Below are positions 7,041 through 15,608 of a stretch of DNA of 15,608 bases, in pieces. The notes under the pieces are model-generated. The model searched no databases. It saw only the letters and a list, made by a program, of their open reading frames with translations, and was not told the origin of the DNA. This DNA comes from Methylophaga sp. (GTDB taxonomy: Bacteria > Pseudomonadota > Gammaproteobacteria > Nitrosococcales > Methylophagaceae). Within the stretch, counting starts at the first letter, position 1. The number at the start of each line of letters is the position of its first letter. Position numbers and translations under genes: made by a program. The stretch is from NCBI GenBank assembly GCA_014762585.1, contig JABURN010000222.1, positions 1-15,608 on the forward strand, written 5' to 3'.

Positions 7041-7844
7041 GTGCCACTGATAAAGATCAGGGACTTGCACTTTTATCGTGGTAACCGTGCCATCTTTGAA
7101 GGCGTCAATATCGATATTGAGCGCGGCAAAGTTACGGCTATTATGGGCCCTAGCGGCACGGGTAAAACCACGCTGTTGAAACTCATTGGTGGCCAGCTTC
7201 GACCTGATAAAGGCACGATTGAAGTTGACGGCCAGAATGTCCACAAACTTTCCCGCTCTGATCTTTATGAGCTACGTAAGCGGATGGGCATGCTGTTCCA
7301 GAGCGGCGCTTTGCTCACTGACCTTACCGTTTACGATAATGTGGCTTTCCCACTTCGAGAACACACCGACCTGCCCGAATCGATGATTCGCGATCTGGTG
7401 CTGATGAAACTGCAGGCAGTGGGACTGCGAAATGCCCGCAATCTGCAGCCGTCCGAGTTGTCGGGTGGTATGGCACGCCGCGTTGCGCTGGCCCGTGCAG
7501 TGGCTCTGGAACCGATGATGATCATGTACGACGAACCCTTCACCGGTCAGGATCCTATTTCTATGGGCACGCTGGTGAACCTGATTCACCGTATGAATGA
7601 TGCGATGGGCCTGACCAGTATCGTGGTTTCCCATGATGTTGCTGAGACCGCTGAGATTGCTGATTACATCTATCTGTTATCTGGCGGCAAGATCATCGAG
7701 CATGGTTCACCGGTTCAATTGCGTCGCTCCGGTTCGCAGTGGGTACAGCAGTTTATGCAGGGCTTACCGGATGGCCCGGTGCCGTTCCATTATGCCGGAC
7801 CGGAGTTTAAAGAAGACTTACTCAAGCCAGAGGAATATGCATGA
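7041..7844 (+). CDS. mlaF: Phospholipid ABC transporter ATP-binding protein MlaF
   Basis: MlaF is the cytoplasmic ATPase of the inner-membrane MlaFEDB complex, which exchanges phospholipids with MlaC to keep the outer membrane asymmetric. The 267-residue product (E. coli 269) shows Walker A GPSGTGKT at 36-43, Q-loop Q87, the LSGGM signature at 140-144, Walker B IMYDEP at 161-166 and the switch histidine H198. The MlaF-type segments [23 protein letters not shown] and DGPVPFHY are present. The GTG start is chosen from the GGAG at 7031. Its stop overlaps the start of mlaE by four bases (ATGA), so translation is probably coupled. Confidence 0.96.
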   Translation: MPLIKIRDLHFYRGNRAIFEGVNIDIERGKVTAIMGPSGTGKTTLLKLIGGQLRPDKGTIEVDGQNVHKLSRSDLYELRKRMGMLFQSGALLTDLTVYDNVAFPLREHTDLPESMIRDLVLMKLQAVGLRNARNLQPSELSGGMARRVALARAVALEPMMIMYDEPFTGQDPISMGTLVNLIHRMNDAMGLTSIVVSHDVAETAEIADYIYLLSGGKIIEHGSPVQLRRSGSQWVQQFMQGLPDGPVPFHYAGPEFKEDLLKPEEYA

Positions 7845-8623
7845 TTAAGCTGATTCGCAGTCTCGGCCGCTGGGGACTGGGCACCTTTGAACGGCTGGGC
7901 CGGGGCCATCTGTTTCTGATGCATATTCTGGCCGGTATACCGGGCCTGTTTCTGCGTTTTTCGCTGGTCATACACCAGGTCTATTCGGTCGGTGTACTTT
8001 CCTTATTAATTATCCTGATCTCCGGTCTGTTCGTGGGTATGGTTCTGGGGCTGCAGGGGTATAATACACTGGTTGATTTTGGCGCCGAGGAATCCCTGGG
8101 CGTCCTGGTCTCGCTGTCTCTGGTGCGTGAGCTGGGGCCTGTGGTCAGTGCCCTGCTGTTTGCCGGCCGTGCCGGCTCAGCGCTGACCGCTGAAATCGGT
8201 CTGATGAAAAGTACCGAACAATTGTCTGGCATGGAAATGATGGCGGTGGACCCGATCCGCCGTGTGATTGCTCCGCGCTTTATGGCCGGTCTTATCTCCA
8301 TGCCCTTACTGGCAGCCATCTTCAGCGCGGTCGGTATTATCGGTGCCTTCCTGGTAGGGCACGGTCTGCTGGGCGTGGATGACGGCGCTTTCTGGTCACA
8401 GATGCAGGCCAAAACTGATTTTTACGATGACATCATGAACGGCGTCATCAAAAGTGTTGTGTTCGGGTTCGTTGTAACCTGGATTGCTTTGTTTGAAGGG
8501 CATGATGCCACACCGACTTCAGAAGGGGTCGGAAGAGCAACGACGCGCACAGTCGTGCACTCTGCGTTTGCGATTCTGGGGCTGGACTTTGTGCTGACTG
8601 CGTTGATGTTTGGAGATGAGTAA
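7841..8623 (+). CDS. mlaE: Phospholipid ABC transporter permease MlaE
   Basis: MlaE is the integral permease that, as a dimer, forms the lipid path between MlaF and the MlaD ring. The 260-residue product equals the E. coli length. It has an amphipathic N-terminal part, then several hydrophobic helices. The conserved core [31 protein letters not shown] (about 95-125) and the [21 protein letters not shown] segment, the coupling region facing the ATPase, identify the family. Its ATG overlaps the mlaF stop. The stop is followed by mlaD after two bases. Confidence 0.96.
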   Translation: MIKLIRSLGRWGLGTFERLGRGHLFLMHILAGIPGLFLRFSLVIHQVYSVGVLSLLIILISGLFVGMVLGLQGYNTLVDFGAEESLGVLVSLSLVRELGPVVSALLFAGRAGSALTAEIGLMKSTEQLSGMEMMAVDPIRRVIAPRFMAGLISMPLLAAIFSAVGIIGAFLVGHGLLGVDDGAFWSQMQAKTDFYDDIMNGVIKSVVFGFVVTWIALFEGHDATPTSEGVGRATTRTVVHSAFAILGLDFVLTALMFGDE

Positions 8624-8625
8624 TA

Positions 8626-9093
8626 ATGATGCAGAATAAGAGTACCGAAATTATTGTCGGGATGTTTGTTGCCGTGGGTATTGCTGCCCTGTTTATGCTG
8701 GCGATGAAAGTCAGCAACCTGGGTGACTTCACCGATGAGGCCGGTTACCAGGTCACTGCGGAATTCGAAAACATCGGTGGTCTCAAGGTTCGGGCGCCGG
8801 TCACCATGGCCGGTGTGCGTGTCGGGCGGGTGGCATCGATTAATCTTGACCCGATGACTTACAACGCTGAAGTCACCATCAACATGTACTCCCAGTTCGA
8901 TAATATTCCTTACGATACCTCTGCCAGCATCTACACTGCCGGCCTGTTGGGTGAACAGTACATCGGCCTGGTGGCCGGTGCCGAAGAAGAATTTTTACAA
9001 GACGGGGATGTCATAGACCTGACCCAGCCAGCTTTGGTGCTTGAACAGGTCATCGGACAATTCCTCTACAGCAAAGCGGAAGGTGATGAATAA
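8626..9093 (+). CDS. mlaD: Phospholipid transport MCE-domain protein MlaD
   Basis: MlaD forms a hexameric periplasmic ring on MlaE that binds lipid. The 155-residue product has one N-terminal membrane helix (about 9-27) and then one MCE domain (about 39-115) with the typical AEFENIGGLKVRAPVTMAGVRVGRV entry and the YTAGLLGEQYIGLV strand. A hydrophobic C-terminal helix follows (LVLEQVIGQFLYSK). It is shorter than the 183-residue E. coli protein, mostly at the C-terminus. Two ATGs stand in tandem (8626 and 8629); GGAG at 8612-8615 favours the first. The stop overlaps the mlaC start by one base (TAATG). Confidence 0.95.
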   Translation: MMQNKSTEIIVGMFVAVGIAALFMLAMKVSNLGDFTDEAGYQVTAEFENIGGLKVRAPVTMAGVRVGRVASINLDPMTYNAEVTINMYSQFDNIPYDTSASIYTAGLLGEQYIGLVAGAEEEFLQDGDVIDLTQPALVLEQVIGQFLYSKAEGDE

Positions 9094-9731
9094 TGACCAT
9101 GCTGAATAAAACACTGATGCACTTGCTGCTGACGCTGGCAGCCGTGATGCTGGCTTTCAGCCCACTGATAGCTTCTGCAGAGGCGATGCCTGAGCCCCAG
9201 GCGCTGGTAAAAAAAGCCTCTGACGATATGCTCAAAGCATTGAAGGATAATGAAGCTGAACTGCAAGCCGATCCTGAGAAAATCTATGATCTCGTCGAAG
9301 ACATCCTGATGCCGCATTTCGATTTTGAAAAAATGTCGAAACTGGCGCTGGGTAAAAACTGGCGTTCTGCTGACGCAGATCAGCGTAAGCGTTTTGTGGA
9401 AGAGTTCCGTCTGCTGTTGATCAGGACCTATTCCACAGCCATGCTCGAATACACTGACGAAGAAATCAAAATGCTGCCGTTTCGTGACGATCTGAGCCGC
9501 AAACGTGTGACCGTTCCGATGGAAGTGGTTCAGAAAGGCGGCCCGTCAATCGGTATGTCCCTGTCCCTGTACCAGAACAAACAGGATGCCTGGAAAGTGT
9601 ATGACGTCAAAATTGATGGCATCAGCCTGGTGACCAACTATCGTTCCAGCTTTGCCAACGAAATCCGCAGTGGCGGCATGGACCAACTGATCAAAGACCT
9701 GGCCGAACGTAACAAAAAAGTTAAAGCATGA
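9093..9731 (+). CDS. mlaC: Periplasmic phospholipid-binding protein MlaC
   Basis: MlaC shuttles phospholipids through the periplasm between the outer-membrane MlaA-porin complex and inner-membrane MlaFEDB. The 212-residue product (E. coli 211) has a Sec signal peptide, cleaved at ASA|EA (29/30) or AEA|MP (31/32). The mature Tol-tol-Ttg2 fold shows the MPHFDFEKMSKLALGKNWR block (about 72-90), RKRFVEEFRLLLIRTYSTAML and the terminal VKIDGISLVTNYRSSFANEI. A second ATG at 9099 is possible. The gene overlaps mlaD by one base and mlaB by four. Confidence 0.95.
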   Translation: MTMLNKTLMHLLLTLAAVMLAFSPLIASAEAMPEPQALVKKASDDMLKALKDNEAELQADPEKIYDLVEDILMPHFDFEKMSKLALGKNWRSADADQRKRFVEEFRLLLIRTYSTAMLEYTDEEIKMLPFRDDLSRKRVTVPMEVVQKGGPSIGMSLSLYQNKQDAWKVYDVKIDGISLVTNYRSSFANEIRSGGMDQLIKDLAERNKKVKA

Positions 9732-10033
9732 GCGACTTATTTAGCATCAGCTTTGACGCTGACAGTCAGGTATACAATGTCAGCGGTGAGTTGACCCTGG
9801 AAACCGCAAAAGCGGTGTTGTCCGAGTCAACGAGCCTGTTCGACAGTGCCGCCAGGCTGGATATCGATCTCGCCAAAGTAACCCGCGCCGACAGTGCGGG
9901 TTTGGCTTTATTGGTGGCCTGGATGCGACAGGCTGAGCAGGGAAGCAAACCGATAGCCTTCCAGCATGTGCCGACCCAGATGCTGGCGATTGCCAAGGCC
10001 AGTGGCCTGGATGAGATTTTACCTGTTAAATAG
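9728..10033 (+). CDS. mlaB: STAS-domain protein MlaB
   Basis: MlaB is the small cytoplasmic STAS protein that binds MlaF and stabilises the active transporter. The 101-residue product fits the family length. It contains the STAS core with the DSAG motif, Ser56 lying in the position that is phosphorylated in anti-sigma-antagonist relatives, and the hydrophobic LALLVAWMRQAE helix that follows. It overlaps mlaC by ATGA, consistent with fixed stoichiometry. Confidence 0.92.
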   Translation: MSDLFSISFDADSQVYNVSGELTLETAKAVLSESTSLFDSAARLDIDLAKVTRADSAGLALLVAWMRQAEQGSKPIAFQHVPTQMLAIAKASGLDEILPVK

Positions 10034-10056
10034 CCAAACCGAATTGATAATCTGAT

Positions 10057-10281
10057 ATGAAAGCTTCTGAAATAAAAGCCCTGATCGAAGCCGGTCTGCC
10101 TGATGCCGATGTTGAAGTGAAAGGTGATGACGGCCAGCATTTTGATGCCGTAGTGATCAGCCCTTCCTTTGCCGGCAAGAGCCTGATTCAACAGCACAAG
10201 ATGGTCAAAGCGACCTTAGGTGACCGTTTTACCAGTGGTGAACTGCACGCGCTGGGCCTCAAAACTTCCGCCCCCCGTTAA
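10057..10281 (+). CDS. ibaG: BolA-family iron-sulfur handling protein IbaG
   Basis: IbaG (formerly YrbA) is a small BolA-fold protein that binds [2Fe-2S] together with monothiol glutaredoxin. The 74-residue product shows the family pattern: VEVKGDDGQHFDAVVISPSF with a histidine in the loop, the basic helix KSLIQQHKMVKATLGD, and LHALGLKT with the conserved C-terminal histidine. It is a little shorter than the 84-residue E. coli protein. It lies 23 bases after mlaB and 25 before murA, the conserved arrangement. The ribosome binding site is poor. Confidence 0.92.
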   Translation: MKASEIKALIEAGLPDADVEVKGDDGQHFDAVVISPSFAGKSLIQQHKMVKATLGDRFTSGELHALGLKTSAPR

Positions 10282-10297
10282 GCTGACGCGAGCCTGA

Positions 10298-11586
<1,289 letters not shown>

Positions 11587-11587
<1 letters not shown>

Positions 11588-12231
11588 TGTCTGAAACATT
11601 GACGCTGGCGCTCTCAAAAGGCCGGATATTTAAAGAAACCCTGCCCTTGCTGAAGGCCGCCGGGATAGAACCGCTGGATGATCCGGAAACCAGTCGCAAA
11701 CTCATTCTGGACACCAATCAGCCGGATGTGAAACTGATCATCGTGCGTGCGTCTGATGTGCCCACATATGTCGAATATGGCGGTGCTGACATTGGTGTCG
11801 CGGGTAAAGATGTGCTGATGGAGCATCCCCATGCCGAGTTGTATGAGCCGGTCGATTTAAGGATTGCCTGCTGCAAGCTGATGACCGCCGGTAAACCGGA
11901 TGAACCGGTCTCAAACGGTCGACTCAAGGTCGCCACCAAGTTTGTTGAAAGTACCCGCCGTTTCTACGCTGAAAAGGGTGAACAGGTAGAGATCATCAAA
12001 CTCTACGGTTCAATGGAACTGGCGCCACTGGTGGGTCTTGCCGACCGCATTGTCGATGTCGTGGACACCGGTAATACCCTGCGCGCCAATGGTCTGGTGC
12101 CGATGGAACATATCGCGGATATCAGCTCGCGTCTAGTGGTCAATAAAGCGTCGATGAAAATGAAGCATAAGCGGATTCAGACATTTATCGAACAAATCCG
12201 CAACGCAGTAAGAGAACAGAGTAATGCTTGA
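11587..12231 (+). CDS. hisG: ATP phosphoribosyltransferase, short form (HisG-S)
   Basis: HisG condenses ATP with PRPP in the first step of histidine synthesis. The 214-residue product contains the catalytic periplasmic-binding-like domains: [18 protein letters not shown] at the start, [15 protein letters not shown], the [31 protein letters not shown]-binding block and the terminal IQTFIEQIR. It ends where long-form enzymes (about 300 residues) continue into the histidine-binding regulatory domain, so it is the short form. Short HisG works as an octamer with HisZ, a HisRS-like regulatory subunit, which is not in this window. It overlaps murA by one base and hisD by eight. Confidence 0.95.
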
Positions 12232-13525
12232 AATTAAACAGTTGGATGCCGCACAGGCGGATTTCTGGCCGCAACTGGAAAGCCTGCTGGCCTGGGAAGG
12301 CGTGTCAGATGACAAAGTCACTTCCATTGTCAGAGAAATCCTGGCAGCGGTGAAATCAAATGGCGATGCTGCGGTGATTGAATACAGCCGTCGTTTTGAT
12401 CGGGTCACCGCCGAGACTATGGCCGATCTGGAGATTTCACTGGACCGTGCCCATGCCGCGCTGAAAAATATCCCACAGGATCAACGTCAGGCGCTGGAAG
12501 CTGCTGCAGATCGCGTCCGCAACTATCACGAGCATCAGAAACAGGATTCCTGGAGTTATACCGAAGCAGACGGTACCGTGCTGGGACAGCAGGTGACACC
12601 ACTGGATCGCGCCGGTCTTTATGTGCCGGGTGGCAAGGCGGCTTATCCGTCGTCGGTATTGATGAATGCGATTCCGGCCAAAGTGGCGGGGGTCGGTGAA
12701 CTCATCATGGTGGTGCCGACTCCGGATGGCGAGGTTAATGAACTGGTCCTGGCCGCAGCGGCAGTAGCCGGTGTCGACCGTATTTTTGCTATCGGTGGTG
12801 CCCAGGCTGTAGCGGCACTGGCTTATGGTACCGAGACCATCCCCCAGGTCGATAAGATCGTTGGCCCGGGTAATATTTTTGTAGCGACGGCCAAAGGTAT
12901 GGTGTTCGGCACCGTCGGTATCGACATGATTGCCGGTCCGTCTGAGATTCTGGTGATTTGTGACGGTAAAACCGATCCGGAATGGATTGCCATGGATCTG
13001 TTCTCACAGGCGGAACACGATGAAGATGCCCAGTCGATTCTGATCTCACCAGATGCCGATTTCCTGGTCAAAGTCAAAGAGGCGATTGATCGGCTGTTAC
13101 CGACCATGGAACGTAAAGACATTATCAACACTTCGCTGCAGAACCGCGCGGCACTGATTCATGTTGATGGCATGGATAAAGCGGTTGAAGTCGCAAACTT
13201 TATTGCTGCAGAGCATCTGGAGTTATCGGTTGATGAGCCGATGGAAATGGCTAAGAAAATCCGTCACGCCGGCGCCATTTTCCTGGGGCGTTACACGCCG
13301 GAGGCGTTGGGTGATTACTGCGCAGGCCCGAACCACGTACTGCCGACTTCACGTACCGCCCGTTTCAGTTCGCCGCTCGGGGTCTACGACTTCCAGAAGC
13401 GTTCAAGCCTGATTCAGGTTTCCGAGCAGGGCGCACAGACACTGGGTAAAGTCGCTTCGGTGCTGGCCCGGGGTGAGAGTCTGACCGCACACGCACGCAG
13501 TGCTGAATATCGTCTGAAGGATTAA
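12224..13525 (+). CDS. hisD: Histidinol dehydrogenase HisD
   Basis: HisD performs the last two oxidations of histidine synthesis, L-histidinol to histidinal to histidine, with NAD and zinc. The 433-residue product is full length. Catalytic residues are visible: E330-H331 in FIAAEHLEL. The zinc ligands are Q262 and H265 in [12 protein letters not shown]363 in [11 protein letters not shown] and H423 near the C-terminus. The [18 protein letters not shown] and [14 protein letters not shown] segments are also characteristic. The ATG lies inside the end of hisG (8-base overlap). Confidence 0.97.
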   Translation: MLEIKQLDAAQADFWPQLESLLAWEGVSDDKVTSIVREILAAVKSNGDAAVIEYSRRFDRVTAETMADLEISLDRAHAALKNIPQDQRQALEAAADRVRNYHEHQKQDSWSYTEADGTVLGQQVTPLDRAGLYVPGGKAAYPSSVLMNAIPAKVAGVGELIMVVPTPDGEVNELVLAAAAVAGVDRIFAIGGAQAVAALAYGTETIPQVDKIVGPGNIFVATAKGMVFGTVGIDMIAGPSEILVICDGKTDPEWIAMDLFSQAEHDEDAQSILISPDADFLVKVKEAIDRLLPTMERKDIINTSLQNRAALIHVDGMDKAVEVANFIAAEHLELSVDEPMEMAKKIRHAGAIFLGRYTPEALGDYCAGPNHVLPTSRTARFSSPLGVYDFQKRSSLIQVSEQGAQTLGKVASVLARGESLTAHARSAEYRLKD

Positions 13526-13527
13526 AC

Positions 13528-14583
13528 ATGAGTCGCTACTGGAGCGCTTTTGTTCACAATCTGCAGCCCTATGTACCGGGCGAGCAGCCGAAGATGGCCA
13601 ATCTGGTGAAGCTCAATACCAATGAGAACCCCTATGGTCCCTCGCCGAAGGTCTTGGAAGCGATTCAGATGGGCGTCAGTGACCGCTTGCGGCTCTATCC
13701 CGATCCGACCTCACACGAGCTGAAACAGACGATCGCCGATTACTACAAGGTCAATACGGCCAATGTCTTTGTCGGTAATGGCTCTGATGAAGTGCTCGGG
13801 CATATCTTCCATGCCCTGTTTCAGCATGAACCGCCATTGCTGTTTCCGGATATCACCTATAGTTTTTATCCGGTCTACTGTCAGTTGTATAAGATCGATT
13901 ACCAGACGGTGCCGCTGACGGCGGATTTCCAGATTGATATCAATGATTATCTGCGTGATAACGGCGGCATTATTTTCCCTAATCCTAATGCGCCTACCGG
14001 TTGTGTGCTGAGCGTCGATGAGATTGAGCGCCTGCTGCAGCAAAATCAGGACTCGGTCGTGGTAGTGGATGAAGCTTATATCGATTTCGGCGGTGAAACG
14101 GCCATTCCTCTGACTCAGAAGTATCCCAACCTGCTGGTGACGCAAACACTGTCCAAATCACGGTCGCTGGCCGGGATGCGGATTGGATTTGCCGTGGGGC
14201 ATGCCGACTTGATTGAAGCGCTGGTTCGGGTCAAGGACAGCTTTAATTCCTATCCGCTGGACAGTCTGGCCGAAGCGGCAGCGGTGGCTGCTTTCCGTGA
14301 TCGGTCGTACTTTAAAGAAACCTGTGACAAAGTGATTCAGAGCCGGGATAAGGTGACTAAAGGTCTGCAGGAGCTGGGTTTCGAGGTGTTGCCATCAGCC
14401 GCCAACTTTGTGTTTACCCGGCATCCAGAATATGATGCTGCCGATTTGGCGGCCGGTTTGCGTAAAGAGGGCGTCATCGTGCGCCACTTCAACAAACGCC
14501 GGATAGATCAGTTTCTGCGTATCACTATCGGCACACCGAGCGAGAATCAGCACCTGCTGTCGGTGATCGACACGCTGGTTTAG
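13528..14583 (+). CDS. hisC: Histidinol-phosphate aminotransferase HisC
   Basis: HisC is the PLP enzyme converting imidazole-acetol phosphate and glutamate to histidinol phosphate. The 351-residue product shows [13 protein letters not shown] near the N-terminus, GNGSDEVL, the NPNAPTG cofactor-binding turn, VVDEAYIDF, and [15 protein letters not shown] with the PLP Schiff-base lysine at residue 210. AAGGA 6 bases upstream supports the ATG. It follows hisD after two bases and is the last gene of the block. Its TAG stop overlaps the stop of the convergent gene, and no terminator is visible. Confidence 0.96.
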   Translation: MSRYWSAFVHNLQPYVPGEQPKMANLVKLNTNENPYGPSPKVLEAIQMGVSDRLRLYPDPTSHELKQTIADYYKVNTANVFVGNGSDEVLGHIFHALFQHEPPLLFPDITYSFYPVYCQLYKIDYQTVPLTADFQIDINDYLRDNGGIIFPNPNAPTGCVLSVDEIERLLQQNQDSVVVVDEAYIDFGGETAIPLTQKYPNLLVTQTLSKSRSLAGMRIGFAVGHADLIEALVRVKDSFNSYPLDSLAEAAAVAAFRDRSYFKETCDKVIQSRDKVTKGLQELGFEVLPSAANFVFTRHPEYDAADLAAGLRKEGVIVRHFNKRRIDQFLRITIGTPSENQHLLSVIDTLV

Positions 14584-15257
14584 TTCTGGCTGGTCCGGGG
14601 GCCTCGTAACTGCCGCAGGCGTTCCAGATCCTGCTGATACTGAGCTTTCAGTTCCTCGATTTCTGCCTGGTACTTGGCGATTGCCTGATTGCGTACCTGA
14701 ATCTCTTCCTGGGCAGCTTCCAGGCGTTTCTGCATATTGGCCGTGATCTTGCCACCATTGAGCTCGCGTTCAGCTGCTTCCTTCTGCACGGTTTCCAGTC
14801 GCTTCTGTAATTTTGGCAGCTTCTCTGACAGCAATGCTATCTGCTCCTCACGGTAACCAATATCCCGCTCGCGGGCTTCGATAAGATCGGCCTCAGTTGG
14901 ATAGGTAAGCAGCAGGGTACGATCATATTGCCGTTGTTTCTGCCGTGCCTTTTCGGCCTCCTTGGCTTCAATGGCCTGCTGGCGCTGCCGTTCAGCTTCA
15001 CGGGCCTGCTCCGCCTTCAATGCTTCAATCTCATCTTCAGTAGGCGCGGGGGCTACCCGTTCAATCAGCCGCATGGTCTTGTCATCGATGATGTCATAGC
15101 CTTTCTGGGCGGCTTCCGGAGGTAAGCTGCGACTGAGGGTCGGGACACCGTTTTCATCCGGGAAGCGGTAAAGTTGACCGGCTTGAGCACTAAAACCAAC
15201 AAACAGAAGCATAGAGATGCTGAGGCAAAGGAATTTACGTATCATCATGACCTTCAT
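14580..15257 (-). CDS. Exported DUF4124-like protein with long coiled coil
   Basis: From the ATG at 15257 the product has 225 residues. It has a Sec signal peptide ([21 protein letters not shown], cleaved before GQLYRF) and then a short DUF4124-like module ([30 protein letters not shown]). The rest is a highly charged helix rich in Glu, Lys, Arg, Gln and Ala (about 85-220), interrupted once near [22 protein letters not shown], so an elongated coiled coil is expected in the periplasm. The function is unknown. AAGG close to two further ATGs suggests the real start may be 15248 or 15245. The open extension to 15422 puts a long basic stretch before the signal and overlaps the divergent gene, so it is rejected. 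Confidence 0.8.
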   Translation of the reverse strand: MKVMMIRKFLCLSISMLLFVGFSAQAGQLYRFPDENGVPTLSRSLPPEAAQKGYDIIDDKTMRLIERVAPAPTEDEIEALKAEQAREAERQRQQAIEAKEAEKARQKQRQYDRTLLLTYPTEADLIEARERDIGYREEQIALLSEKLPKLQKRLETVQKEAAERELNGGKITANMQKRLEAAQEEIQVRNQAIAKYQAEIEELKAQYQQDLERLRQLRGPRTSQN

Positions 15258-15279
15258 TCTAAAGAGAGTCCGCTGAAAG

Positions 15280-15608
15280 TTGAACCTGGTAGAGCAATTT
15301 ATCCTGTTTCTGGTGTCATTGGTAGCGAATACCTTCTCTGCCTTCAGCGGTGGCGGTGCCGGCCTGCTGCAATTTCCGGTACTGATCTTTCTGGGCCTGA
15401 GTTTCGGGGTAGCACTGGCCACCCATAAAGTAGCCAGCGTGGCACTGGGGCTGGGTGCAGTATTACGCTATCTCCGGACCAGCCAACTGGAACGTCAGTT
15501 TGTGGCGCTGATGCTGGTGAGTGGCTTGCCCGGCGTGGTACTGGGCGGTAGTCTCATTCTGCAGGTGCCCGACCGCTGGGCAGAAATCGCGTTGGGGCTG
15601 CTGACAGG
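15280..15608 (+). CDS. Sulfite exporter TauE/SafE-family permease, N-terminal part
   Basis: The frame opens after a stop at 15274-15276 and runs to the end of the window, giving about 109 residues. It reads FILFLVSLVANTFSAFSGGGAGLLQFPVLIFLGL, then VALATHKVASVALGLGAVLRYLR and a third hydrophobic segment LMLVSGLPGVVLGGSLIL. This is the TauE/SafE pattern: a glycine-rich turn after the first helix and an A-T-x-K-V-A-S second helix. Members export sulfite, sulfoacetate or other small anions, but the substrate cannot be told from sequence. The start is most likely TTG at 15280, the first possible one, with a weak AGAGAG upstream; GTG at 15313 is an alternative. The C-terminus is cut by the window edge. 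Confidence 0.82.
   Translation, partial: MNLVEQFILFLVSLVANTFSAFSGGGAGLLQFPVLIFLGLSFGVALATHKVASVALGLGAVLRYLRTSQLERQFVALMLVSGLPGVVLGGSLILQVPDRWAEIALGLLT

Overview
The window is a compact stretch of gammaproteobacterial chromosome (no mobile elements, CRISPR arrays or RNA genes seen). Gene order supports this: trxB diverging from ftsK-lolA-rarA, and mlaFEDCB-ibaG-murA-hisG-hisD-hisC on one strand. Base composition is moderate (roughly half G+C), and there are many GTG/TTG starts and overlapping genes. An MxaD-like periplasmic protein hints at a methylotroph or a relative (for example a Methylophaga-like lineage), but that assignment is tentative.

Layout. Bases 1-11 match the inner end of the Tn5/Nextera transposase adaptor, so the left edge is a library artefact that cuts trxB, whose first codons remain on the minus strand (12-39). 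On the plus strand follow ftsK (chromosome segregation at the septum), lolA (periplasmic lipoprotein carrier) and rarA (replication-fork AAA+ ATPase). A convergent minus-strand operon comes next, read from 6820 down to 4514: an MxaD-like exported SRPBCC protein, a seven-bladed YVTN beta-propeller lipoprotein, and rsmJ (16S rRNA methyltransferase). From 7041 to 14583 the plus strand carries the Mla phospholipid-transport genes mlaF, E, D, C, B, then ibaG, murA, hisG, hisD and hisC, mostly overlapping or separated by a few bases. A minus-strand DUF4124-like coiled-coil exported protein ends tail-to-tail with hisC, and a TauE/SafE-type permease diverges from it and runs off the right end.

How the genes fit together. 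Most of the window is core housekeeping: envelope maintenance (LolA, Mla), peptidoglycan synthesis (MurA), histidine synthesis, cell division and DNA repair. The least ordinary part is the exported SRPBCC/beta-propeller pair. The SRPBCC protein is predicted to begin with histidine after signal cleavage. Its promoter region has an 11-bp-phased direct repeat. A textbook intrinsic terminator sits inside the signal-peptide codons of the downstream lipoprotein, which suggests attenuation or translation-coupled read-through within this operon. The mla promoter region carries three copies of ATAAGCC, two of them forming an inverted repeat around the -35 element. I see no clear-cut new defence or mobile system; the exported pair and its embedded terminator are the best candidates for something undescribed.
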